The notes under the pieces were generated by a model. The model made no database searches. It saw nothing but the letters and a program-made list of their open reading frames with translations, and was not told the origin of the DNA. Position numbers and translations under genes: made by a program. A stretch of DNA of 64,000 bases from Ciborinia camelliae (lineage: Eukaryota > Ascomycota > Leotiomycetes > Helotiales > Sclerotiniaceae). Of the stretch, positions 10,027-21,394 are shown in pieces (within the stretch, counting starts at the first letter, position 1; every line of letters starts with the position of its first letter). The stretch is from contig JANPYM010000001.1 in assembly GCA_025890175.1 (NCBI GenBank), positions 5,514,643 through 5,578,642 of the forward strand, given 5' to 3'.

Positions 10027-13000
10027 TTAAAGATAAAACATAACATCGCCGACTAATGGGTTCCAAGGGTTCTTCCACCCATCAGGCAAATTGGTATCGG
10101 TATTCGGCTTCCAAACAAGCTTGTTCCCCTCATAAGCCTCTGCCCTCTGCAATCCATTCATATCGCTCGTGATCCCGGTATCTCGGTATCCATCTAATAC
10201 AGGCTTTAGGTAACATCTCAAGCGATCGCATAAGAGATCTGCGTAGCGGGCTGGTGTACAGACTGAGAGAGCTTTGGAGGCGCGGGCACCGGTGTAGCAG
10301 AGATTGTTTGTCTGGGGACATATGGTTAGTTATATGACGGCATCAATGACTCACTCATGCTGATTGTCGAAGTAGCGGAGAAACTTACGATTTGCATAAT
10401 TTCCAGTGGGGTTTTCCTGTAATCGAGATCATCATGAATTACAACATATTGCGTACTTCTAGCCGTTCCTTTTGGGCTCCAATGACTCTGCAAGTAGAAG
10501 CTAAAGTGATTAGGTGTCACTACTACCGAGTCAATAATGGTCCCAGGATTCAAATTCGGATCATCATTTCCTTCAGGTATGGTCTGAGGATAGAACCTGG
10601 CATGATGTCGTTTGATCGCAACTATCACAGTCAACTTAGGTTCCCACTTTTTGCCCTGATTTAGCTTTGGTAGAGCGCCAGGACGGTTCTTGCTGGGATC
10701 AGCTTCGAGTTGAGTGTATGCGTCGATGCAGCCGTCCAGAATCTGTTGTGTTTCGTGATATCGAACCATGCCGAATTGACTTTCGCTCACGCCGTCCCGG
10801 TAGAAGAGAATATGGTCAGGAAGAATTTGGGGATATCTACCCCCGATTCCAGCTGGACTTTTGGAAGGTATTTTGGCCCAGGCGAGAAGTCTTTCCTTCA
10901 TCATGCCGCGGAGATCGGAGATGTACTAGAAATACGTATATTAGTCATATGGATCTACAGAGTAAGTGTCGAGATCCTATACCTCTTGTTTTCCTTCTTG
11001 AAGTCGCGCAGAACCGAGATATTGAGACGGATCTTCATTATTGGTAGCCACAACAGCAGCTATGGAAGGACACTCTTCTTCATCGCCAGGATGCGTCACA
11101 TCTGCACCAACAACCATAGTTCGAGCGTTCAATCCGCACTTTTTGCGTTCAACTTTCTGGTTGATACCGTTCAGCTTGAAGTTAAACTTTAAGCTGTTTG
11201 ATTATAATTAGCAAAATTCCAGCTGAGGATCAATGGAAGCAAATTCCATACCTGATATTGCCGCATTTAGCCCGACTTCCCAAATTAGCTTCCACCACAC
11301 AGACTGTTGGAATCCCAAGATCACAATCTCCCCATCTCTTTATTTCAGGATACAGCTTGCGACTTCTTTCTGGAAGCACAACCATGATCAAGGGGGGAGC
11401 TTTGCTACTTTCAAGAAATTTTGGTAGTGTACTATTGAAAGTGGCAGTGCAACTTTGACGATAACTGCGAGGATCTGGATCCTCGTCAGGAACCGACGCT
11501 TGGGAGAAAACACGTTCCTTGATCTCCTCGAGCCCAAATTCCCGGAGAGATTTAACTAAAATGTTGGTATCACGTTCCATGTCTCCCTCCCCCCGCTCTT
11601 CAGTACTCGCACGTCTCAACCAAAGAACAAAAAGAGTTCTATAAGGGAGACCTGGTTGATTACATGTCTTGTTTCTGAGGTCCCAGGATCCATTGGTAGG
11701 TGCTGGAATCGGGCTGAGAAACTGCAAGTCTGGGGCCTTCAGCATCCCCGCCTTGATTTCGACCAAATTTGTCGTTATTCCAATGCCAAATTTCTAGTTT
11801 TAGCGAAAACTTATTAGCGGATAGAGACCAAAATAGTTATTTGCCACAAGATATGGGGCATTTTATTACCTTGTAGAAAGAGCTTTTACCATCAATACCC
11901 AGTTCTATTAATGCCGTTTCCTCGATGCAAACTTTACTCGCCTGTGGACCTTTGGCAGCGTTTATCATAGCAGCTACATAAGAATCTGGCAGATTCTTCT
12001 TGACAAGTTGCCACTCAACGATCTTCAAATGATCTGCTGGATACCAAGTTGGTTTTGCGTTGCTTCCCACATTTATGCAAAGCGCATTCACGTCGAAATT
12101 TCCTTGAGGGTATGCTAGATCGATGTCAGTGACTTGAGATGTTACAAAGAGCAGTTCGGCAAGAAACTTACTAGCAACCATGTAAGAATGAACGGAAATT
12201 TCTTTACCATCCTTTGTGAACTTGGTCTGTGAAACGGAAACGGAATCTGAATTGATGCTTTTGATATTGAAGACCTTTTGCCTACCCTCACTGTGGAGGT
12301 CGAAAACAACACGTACCCCCTTCAGAGCTCTTCTGAAACCACCTTCGGCGTTCCGGTTTGACCTTATCCATTCCGAAAGTTTGATCGGCGAAAAAAACGC
12401 AGATATTGCTAGATTGATGTTGAGCAAGACTGAACCTTTCCCAGGTCTCATTGAACTGAAAAAGCCACGTCGAATCTGATACAAAGGCACGGCGTTGTCG
12501 TTAAATCCGAAGCTGGGATCGCTTCGTGTTTCCGAAATCCATGCATTATCGGCAGCTACGAAACTATCTGGGTAGAATTTCTTCCCTACACGACCACCTG
12601 CATATTCGGGAGAATTGATCTTCTTCCAAGATATAATATTCAAGAACTTCAGTTCTTCTTCAGGATGGTCAAGAGGTTTATCTTTAGAAGTAACGTGGTC
12701 CATGAGAGCTTGGATTTTGACCAATCCTAGATATTTCAGGGACGAGCTCATGTCGATCGAGTTGCCACCGGATCCGCTGCGTGTATGTGGTGTCAAAATA
12801 GAGAAGCCGGTTTCATCTAAGGCATGTCCATTGAGAGGTTTATCAGAGACGATAAAAGATTCATAGTCGGTGGCCCAATTACTCGTTTCAAAACCAGCCT
12901 GATTGGCCTCTAGAAGCTTAGTGATTAAGTAACGCTTCGTTTCAGGTCGGGTAGGTACAATTGCTTCAGCTTGGGTCTTCCCGCGAGGAATGATGGTGTC

Positions 13001-13543
13001 AAGACAGATGGAATACTTGCAAATTTGAGCTTTGCCACCAAGTGTTATCTTGTAAAAATTGGCGTTAATCTTTGTTGAAGAATCCCAAGCTGGGCTCGAA
13101 GCTGGTTCAGGCATATTCTGAGCTTCTTCATCATACGAACTCTGAAGTCGCTCTTCCTCCGTTCTATTGTCGAATTCAGCCGCGGCAGTGCTACTCTCAG
13201 CTTGAGTCTTTGTCATCAATGCTCTCTTAGAATGCGGTCCATAATTCTCCAGCCATGCCTGTCTCGCCTTGGGAGTAAATCTATCTGCAATCTCTTCCGT
13301 AATTTCAGAGATCTTCTTCTTTCCCAGTTCTGGACATTTGTTTTTGGGACACACTTTATGGCCACATGACTTACAAACTCTTGTCGTAGTTACAGTGCAG
13401 TCTCTATTTTCATGTTCACGGGCCAAACAATTGTCGCACACTTGTTGGTCGTATGGTGGATACGGCGTCTCACAGGCCAACACCTTGTAAGCGTGTGCGG
13501 CTTTCCGACAGCATTTGGGGCAATCGAAAAGTATGGAGGCCAT
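10027..13543 (-). CDS. Argonaute protein with extra Cys-rich N-terminus and altered slicer site
   Basis: RNA-silencing effector predicted to bind small RNAs. My five-exon model is 13543-11870, 11793-11252, 11193-10983, 10925-10389 and 10311-10027; every junction keeps frame and gives 1,082 residues. Order of domains: a Cys-rich segment (about residues 8-71, with CxxC pairs at 8/11, 36/39 and 57/60 and further Cys at 65/70), ArgoN, ArgoL1 (GFFSSMRPGKGSVLLNIN), PAZ region, L2, MID (VVLPERSRKLYPEIKRWGD) and PIWI. PIWI residues: Asp770 in GADVTHPG, Glu809 in EGKQE and Asp853 in YRDGVSE are present. The fourth position, normally His in the HY motif after GTARP, is Gln968 (STQYVV; codon at 10449-10451). 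This suggests weakened or absent slicing. Argonaute identity is secure; the zinc-binding role of the N-terminus is inference. Confidence 0.92.
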
Positions 13544-14880
13544 GTTAAAGAATCAAATGAGAATCTATGGATCAAATCGTAAGTTGGGGAAAGAAGATGG
13601 TGAACTGTAGTACGTAGTCTTAAATAGGCAAAGAAATGCCTAGAATTTTACCCAGCTGAATCTTTCTCGAAGACGGTACCGTTCCTTTGCCCATACTTGC
13701 AAGAACATAGAGCACAATTTATACTCCCACCATAATGTTTGCCGCCCATCGCCAATCTCTTGCTCATTCCTGACCCACATCACGAGACAAAGCCTATAAA
13801 GCTTGCGGCAACCCTCACAAGCTTTGCTAAAATGCACGTGTAGGATATTACGACATCCTGGTTCATTTGTTGAAGACATATGATAAAACATCAAACCATC
13901 TCTTGGTTGTAATCGGTCCAACAGGGCATATGATCCTTACAAATTAATCCTAGCTTCATCTCCGGTAACTTGCATGTTACATATCAATCCAAACAAGGAC
14001 CGCCCATACAATACCCCTATTAAATACCAATCAAATATATATTCTTAGTCGTCATTATTTAGTGGCTTTCTCTGGCACCGAATATACCCTTTCTCAAAGA
14101 TGCCATCTTTCTGAGCATTCGTATCATTTAGCCGTGCTGTCACAGAACAAATATTTCGAACCCGATCAGCAATACATTCATCATGGTCCAAGATGTCTTC
14201 TAAATTCATCATTTGTACAATCGAATCTTCTGGCCTAACACGAAAATATCCAGACACAAGTTCTCCTGTCGGAACCAAACCGCAATGACGGATGTAGAAA
14301 TGAGTTTTCTCGTCGACATTTCATTAACTTGAAAGGGAAGAGGTTGCCGCAAGTTAAAGCCCAGCAGAGATTGCCAGACCTGAGCGTCGGAATCGGTGCA
14401 GTCATGGATCCTTTAAGGGCCTATGTCCCGCAACAAGATCTTGTGGCGAATTCGTGCCAAATCTGCGGGTCTGATATTTGGAGGGAAGTCCAAACAGAAG
14501 CAGTCGTGAATTCTTACAATGAATATGTTTCGACGATGCAGGAAATCCAAAGCTTCATCACTGATTTGCTTTGTTTGCAAGTGACGAGAATCCCGGTTCT
14601 CACCTGCGGAACCGGTGGTGGTAATGAGACCGAGAGATTGAAATTCTGCGTTTTATATAAGGAAGCCAATCTAGATATTGAGACAGATTTGCAGGAAGCA
14701 AGGCATTGCAGATTATAGTGCGGATTTCAGTAGGAAGAGCAAGGAACTTGCAGGCTGAACATGCATATCAAGCTGGGGCGAGATTGAAGACATGATGGAG
14801 AGGATCGAGATATATGTGCTCTAGCTTTTGGATGAAGAATTTCATAGATTAGATGTTGATTGTCTTGGAGGTTTTAAAAA
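13544..14880. other. Intergenic with doubtful small open frames
   Basis: Three modest open frames lie here: 13640-13921 (-), 14045-14278 (-) and 14329-14718 (+). The minus frames contain short Cys motifs such as CEGCRKLYRLC and RHCGLVPTGEL. The second faintly resembles RDCGLTPRGDID in the 34,840-35,070 frame, so decayed members of one orphan family are possible. No start, splice or domain evidence is strong enough to call a gene. Confidence 0.3.
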
Positions 14881-15483
14881 ACGGCAAATACCTGAAATAG
14901 CATGTTTTTAAACTTTGATACCCCAAATAGCATAATGTGCTATTCGAGGTCTAACATATGCTATTTGAGGTCGATTGAAAAAAATCATGCTATTCTAGTC
15001 CAAAAAAAACGGCAAATACCTGAAATAGCATGTTTTTGAACTTTGATACCCCAAATAGCATAGAAACTTTCCATTTAGACTTCAAATAATATAAATAAAA
15101 AAGAAAATAGATTCGTAGATTCGTAGGTTCGTAGGTTCAGTGGTAAGGGGTAGGTTTGGAGGGGGTAGGTTCGGAGGGGGTAGGTTCGGAGGGGGTAGGT
15201 TCGGAGGGGGTAGGTTCGGAGGGGGTAGGTTCGGAGGGGGTAGGTTCGGAGGGGGTAGGTTCGGAGGGGGTAGGTTCGGTGGGAGGGGGTAGGTTCGAAG
15301 AGAATAGGTTTATACGATTTTTTAGATTCAAATATCATGTTTTTTTTGAGACTCAACTAACATGTTTTATAAAAATTTTTAGGACTGAAATAGCAACATA
15401 TGCTATTTGAGGTCGAAATGGAAAGTTTTTATGTTAGTTGAGGTATCAAAGTTGAAAAACATGCTATTTCAGGTATTTGCCGT
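14881..15483. mobile_element. Non-autonomous terminal-inverted-repeat element with internal minisatellite
   Basis: The ends are inverted copies of ACGGCAAATACCTGAAATAG followed by CATGTTTTT and AACTTTGATACC (left from 14881, right ending at 15483). A second direct copy of the left end begins at 15009, so the left side is duplicated. The interior holds TGCTATTTGAGGTC copies in both orientations and a GGTAGGTTCGGAGGG array. No transposase frame is present. The element is flanked by T/A-rich TTTTAAAAA sequence; target duplication is not resolved. Confidence 0.7.
15151..15289. repeat. 15-base minisatellite TAGGTTCGGAGGGGG
   Basis: Eight near-perfect 15-base units plus one longer variant. Because 15 is a multiple of three, all frames stay open and give RTYPL, SEPTP and VGSEG repeats, which are artefacts. 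Confidence 0.9.
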
Positions 15484-16241
15484 TTAAAAAATGGATTTAA
15501 TGAAGGATGTGGATTGAAGATCTAGAGTGAGGTTGTTTTAAGCTAGATAGGTTTTTTAATCAACTAGGTAGGAAATGATGATTTTTCCCCTTTAAACAAG
15601 TTTGTCCATCATTCTTTAAGCACTACTTATTAGGAGTTACTTGGTGCAATCGATGCAATGTGTGCAATGTGTGCGATTAGTGCAATTAATGCAACATACT
15701 TTAGTGTCTAATTGAAGAATGACTTGGAGGCGATGGTGAGTTGAAAATCTTCACCCAAATTGATATACCCGAGCAATCCGATGCATCGGATGCCGCATCT
15801 TTTTCGGGCCATGGAGAACATACCTACCTAGGTAGGTACCAAGCAAAGCATGCGGAGAAGAAAACTTTGTTCTCCTTATAAATTGGATAATTTTACCTAC
15901 CTAACGAAACGAAAGTATCATCACCAGAGCTAGGCTACGGAAGGAAGAATTCAAGTTACTATATGGCGCCATTCTGCGAGCTTTTTTGAGGGCCATCTAT
16001 GTTTGGTTATTATGAGGATCATGATACTTGAAGTAGATATAGATATAGATGAATGGTAGCAGCTTAATTGAAGCAGGAAATCACTTGGAGGAATACTACG
16101 TAGATTAGATGGTTGTATTGAGGGATAGTACGGTAGGATATTTCAAATTATTAATTGATATATCCTAGCACACTAGAAGATTTCTTATACGATATTTGCT
16201 CCGTCCGCCTATTCCTTTTGTGATGGGGATTCATGTTCCCT
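15484..16241. other. Intergenic, no gene seen
   Basis: It contains a short TGCAAT-rich patch (15,645-15,692) and scattered TACCTAGGTA sequences (15,820-15,838). Nothing else is supported. Confidence 0.5.
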
Positions 16242-18171
16242 TCAGTCGAAAAACAAATATCCCACGCTGTCCATCGGTAAAGAAGAATCATCATCCCCAA
16301 ATACGCGCTTAAGAAATGCAGCTGGGGTTTCGGCATCGTCCCAGTCAAACGCGACGCGAGCATTTTCGTAGTCCTGCATGCGTGGAATCTGCCCTGCATT
16401 AATGAAGTCGCCTGGCCGATTTGTTGAACCGTGGACGGGCCCCATTTTGAGCGGGTTGAAACGACCAGAGCTGGCGGAAAATAACCTGACTGCTATATGT
16501 AGGTAGCGATGTGATCCGCAACTCATGTTATAAGCTTTGGATAATTGATTTTCAAAGAAAAGAAGTATCTTCCTAACTAAGCTCTGGATATATAAGCTGT
16601 AAAACATAGATAGCCACCATAGTTTAGTCCGCATCATTTGCTTATCGAAGAAGACCCGAGACAACTTTTGGAGGTAGACATTTAAGGCTCCTTTAAAGTT
16701 CGCGAAACATCCAACCATACACCTTGGCCATGGGTTGCAATATGAATGGAGTGATGTGGTGTCATCATCAAGGGACATGGTGTTGAGTGCTTCTAGACCC
16801 GTTCGAAGACAAATGAGTGACTGTGCAATCAATTGATCCTAGCGTAATAGATGTTAATATCAAGTGCCTGACTTCAAATGTTGTTTTCAAGCACTCACTC
16901 GTTCTAAATTGCTTTGATAAAGAGCAGCTTGGTGTAATATTGGGACGAAATTGCTGATATCATGATCATGGAAGATAGCCTGCGAAGAAGATGGTTTTTG
17001 GGTAACCTCCCAGACTATGGCTGACACGCATTGAATAAGAGGAGCTACTTCTGGCTGGAACGAAATGTCTTCCGCTAGTTCAAGGGCAATTTTATGGCAC
17101 GTAGAGACAGCATTAGCCTCGAGCCGCAGGGTTTTCAGATAGTCTTGCATATCCACTTTTGCTGATTCGATCTGAATCTCTGGTTGAGATCTTTTACCAT
17201 AATTTCTGCTTGTGGCGAACGAAATAGATGACTGAAGATGTCAATCCTATCTGGCGAAATTGTTGATTGAGGCCTTGTGCAAAGCATTGGTTGCAAGGCG
17301 TTTTCCTTTATTCCACCACGCCTACATCCAACTAAATTCCATAGGTAACTATTTGGCGCTCGGGTTGATTTAGGGCAAACGTGACAAGGGGATGTGACAT
17401 CGCACTTTGAAGGACGTATCAATTTACCATTCCATCGTAGTAACAGAACAGAAAATACCGTGAGACGGGAAGTCTGGACCAATTGCTACCACCACTTGAA
17501 ATACTACCAGGCCCCTGTGAACTCTGCCGCTCATCATATTCCTCGTTATCGCTGGCGTATTCTGGGAGCTCAGGGATCCCTGGTAGTAGAGAATTGAAAT
17601 TCAAGCAGCTGGTAATGGGTTCGATAGGTCGGAGATGATGTAGATCATCGGGATTTGAAGGATGGTTTTCGCCGTTTTCAGTTCGAGGTACTCGAGTTAA
17701 ATTATTAAGTGAATTCTCATTAAAGTCTCGTCGCATCAACGAAAGGTCGAAATTGTTTTCGACAGGAATGCTGGCCTGGGAGTTCTCAAAGTCATCGAAG
17801 AAGTCATCTTCATCGAAATCTTTGGGAATATCGGAATTCTGGGAGACGTCAAGCAAATCGCGCATCATCTCATCGATGTCTTCCTCAGATGGAACATAAT
17901 TGCTTGGGTCGATTGATGGACCGGTCGGAAAACTCTCCTCAAGCCCCATGTGTACTGGATGAGAGTCACTAGCACGAGTGGTTCTAACATTTCGGGTTGC
18001 GAGTGAGTACTCATAAGTCAAATCCAAACCATCAGCCAGCGTATGAAGTGTTCGTTGCTGGCCAACCCCTGGATTGTAAAACAAGAGTTCTGGTTTCGAA
18101 GCATCATTCTTGAAAGGGAACGAGATTAAGTGCCCACGAACCTTTTTCCGAGTATTCTGCATGGAACCCAC
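16242..18171 (-). CDS. Regulator-like protein with half a Zn-cluster motif; reading frame interrupted
   Basis: A minus-strand gene in at least three coding blocks. Block 1 (from 18171) begins MGSMQNTRKKVRGHL and is acidic and Asp/Glu/Asn-rich. A middle block near 17,400-17,290 has KCDVTSPCHVC followed by WNLVGCRRG, resembling the second half of a fungal Zn2Cys6-type finger. The C-terminal blocks (about 17,180-16,899 and 16,838-16,242) contain WWLSMFYSLYIQSLVRK and YLHIAVRLFSASSG, of the kind found in fungal transcription-factor C-termini. The intron 16,898-16,839 is clean (GTGAGT...CTAG, frame kept). I could not find in-frame introns joining the first three blocks: the only in-phase option between block 1 and the finger is 23 bases. 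No first CxxC half is visible. It may be a decayed gene or need transcript evidence. Confidence 0.5.
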
Positions 18172-18410
18172 AGATGAACAGAGTGCGTTACAATCTAATT
18201 AATGGAGATGCAAATGAAACATGAAGGGGTAGCAGCACTCATATATTGGAATTCTCATTGCTCATTAGTCATAAGCCGTTACGTTATGTTATGCTACTCA
18301 CACAAATGCCAATACAATATGTATGTATATATATATATATATATATATCAAACATCATCTCATTCATGAACAGACAACTTAACGAATAGCTGTTCCAAAG
18401 CAGATGCAGC

Positions 18411-21050
18411 TTATAGGTCATGCCACATATTTACAGGTCCCCCCTCCTCCTCCTCTGCTTCACTACCAGTATCCATAGTGAATCTCCTATTCATCGCCGG
18501 GGTTGGGCTCAAAGCGATCCTTGGTCTACTCATGAACGCACTCGCATAATCCGCATCCACCACACCCATAGTGATATCCTCATCCAAGTCTTCCTCTTCC
18601 TCTTCCTCTCCCTCATCCCCACTCTCCATCATCGACGAAATCATCCGATCTTTTGCTGGCGTCGGACTCACGGCAATCCTGGGTCGACTCATAAACACAC
18701 TTGCATAATCGACATTATCCCCATCCATCAACACCTCTCGATCAATTGTCGGCGTGGCTTGCGGCAATGGTTCTTCTTCCTCGTGGACGACTTTGGGAAA
18801 GTGTGACTGTCGCTGCTTTCTCTTTTCATCTTTGATACTTTGCCTTCGCTCTAATTGTGCTTTCTTCTGAGCTGCCTCAAATCCTGCCATAGACTTGCGT
18901 GTGCGTTCTATCAAATCTGCGTGTTTTTCTTCTTCCGTGAAAGAGTTTTTGGCGGGTGTGGCTTGGATTTTGGGGTTGAGAGCGAGGCGGTTTACATCTG
19001 GAAAGTCGTCGAATTCATCACCAAGATCGGGTTTTGAATATCTTGGGTTTGAGCGAGCCATAGAAAGACGGGTACGTTCTGCTAATGATAACGAGCGCTT
19101 GATCTTTTGTGGTGATGGGGATGCAGCTGACATGGAGTTTAAAATTTGTTCTGCTTGACTGAGCTCTGGAACAGGACCGAGGGATGGCTTGGAGGTTTGG
19201 GTAGATTGAGAAGGGGTTGGATTCAGACTTGATGTTGTTGTATATCGCCTTTTGATCGATATGGGTGTTTCAGTTGAGGCCCCGGAATATTCCTGGTCTA
19301 AACCATTGTCAATGGAAACGGGGCGACGTGATGATCTCATAGCGCTTGAAGTGGCCGACATATCATCATTGCTGCTACCCAATGGAGAGTTTGTGGCCTC
19401 GGAGAATCTTTCACTGGTGACTTCGAGTTCATCTGAGGTCTGCTTAGGTTGAAGAACTGATGAAGTCGCGATAGAGACTGGTCTGCGGGATATTCTCAAA
19501 CGTGGTGTACTAATTGATTCATTATCATGGCCGTGAGGTGTCGAACACTTGGCCACTCCATCGAGACTTACCGTTAAGGTAGACGAATTCTCGAGAGAGT
19601 TGTTGGATAATGGAGATAGGTCCCCATCTTGATTAGTTGATGACCATGACTCTTCTGTCAAATCGATCGAAGGCTGAACGGGGATTTGTCTCGAGCCACG
19701 TGAAACAAATGTTTCGTTGGAAAGCACCTTTGCCTTAGATACACCATTCAGCGCATTGCTAGTTCTTTCCATCAGACGAGCATATTCATCTCTGATAGGA
19801 ATGTTCACTGCTCTGGAGCTCTCTGTAGCATACTTTCCGATCTGTAATACCTGGTGATCATTGAAACCAAGCTTTATACCCTTCTCCTCGACGGAAACTG
19901 CCTGAGCCTTTTTGGTGGGTGATTTGGTGCCGTTTTGAGTCAAAGTCCGTCCGAATTCTTGCCATCTAGCCAAACGGCTCTCTTGATTTTGCACCCGTGC
20001 CTCAAGCCTCTCAACAAGTCCAGTATCATTCTTGCCTTCTATATCTGCAACAGTACCATCCTCCATTTCGTTCCAGAGAACATCGAATCGTTTGGCCAAT
20101 AGTCCCTCACGACCGGGCCTATTGTCGCCATAAAGGATCGTTTCGAGCCATTCATTGCTCCCCGACCAATTTTTGCGAAGTTTGTTTTGCAATGATCTCA
20201 AATCTCTCTCGGATAACCCAGCACGGCCATCTCCTTCATTTATAATCTGGTTCAATTCTTCGCGTCTTTTTGAAGTTCGTTGGTCGTTGAGGTCCAGAAT
20301 CCTGGAAAAGTCGTTGTATTTGGTCCTCAAATTATTCTTTTCGCCAAGATGCTTGCTCAAAGATTTCTTGTGAGCCAATATCAGGGCCGAGAGCACTGTC
20401 CTTTCTCCCGTGTATGAAAAGTTCTCTAATGCCAGTTGCTGCGCGAGAGCTTCATATCGTCCAGAGGTGTCATTTTGGATAACCTTCTTCAAAACTACAT
20501 TCGAAAATACCGCCAGAACCTCCTCTAGTCTTTCACCCTTGCACTCGTCGAGCATTGTCTTCCTCAACACTGTATCCCTCCCAAGGACTCCAGATTTCTT
20601 CGCCTGGTCGAGACATCGAAATAATGCGGTACGTAGATTGAGGGATTGGAGAGGTTCGAGGGGTGGGAAAAATGGTTGTAATTTCTATAGATATACATTA
20701 GCTTATTTATTCCATGTTTGACTAGAGGCGTATGGTAGAATACACACATTTCGAGTCTCTTCTGGATCCCAGATTGTGAATAGCTGGAACAAAGCCCACT
20801 CTACACCTTGTATTCGCTTCTTCTGATTCTGTTGCGCATCTTTAGTAGAGAATGTCACCACGGTGATATCTGGCCAGTCGTCTCGCAGATCCAAATCCAA
20901 AAGTCGCAGATTGGTTATGAAGAGAGTAACATAAGAGGGTCCAGCTGGAGATTGTGCGATGGAGCTTGTAGTGAGCTTCAGGTTGCTTGAGGCTGTAGAA
21001 GTGCGAAGACTACGGGGCCGTCCAAGAGGATTGAAGGTTGAGACGGACAT
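18411..21050 (-). CDS. HAUS augmin-like complex subunit 6 N-terminal-domain protein
   Basis: Predicted microtubule-nucleation factor; augmin recruits gamma-tubulin to spindle microtubules in animals and has fungal homologues. There are two exons, 21050-20748 and 20684-18411 (intron 63 bases, GTGTGT...TATAG, frame kept), giving 858 residues. The conserved N-terminal part includes LFRCLDQAKKSGVLGRDTVL and MLDECKGERLEEVLAVFS, typical of the HAUS6 N-terminal family. A charged, probably helical middle region follows, then a long Ser/Thr-rich tail. Near the C-terminus a block DYASxFMSRPRIAxSPTPA occurs twice, each copy followed by an acidic run. The repeated SP/TP sites look like kinase targets (inference). 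Family assignment is good; function in this organism is inferred. Confidence 0.82.
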
Positions 21051-21360
21051 TTTTTTGATTCCCCGCAAAGTTGATATGATAACAACATGTTATCGTAAGA
21101 TATCATTTCAACATCGAAAATATAAAAGCGGTCTGCGTTGCATTAATAAATTCGTGGAGTTATTCGCTTGGCCGTAAACAAACCAGCAACCAGCAAAATT
21201 GGCTGAGGTCGTTGGTTGACACAAAATCGTGATCACATGATTCCGGAAAGGAACTTGGCAATATCAATCTCTATGAATGCTTGGCTGCTTGGCAATTGGG
21301 GACGGATTAAATCAACTTCCAACGTCAAGTCATCTCTTTTCTGCTTACTTGTACTTTTCC

Positions 21361-21394
<34 letters not shown>

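Noticed and set aside
15075..15410. Repeat proteins (RTYPL, SEPTP, EGVGS) on both strands
   Set aside because: All arise from the same 15-base minisatellite, which leaves all frames open.
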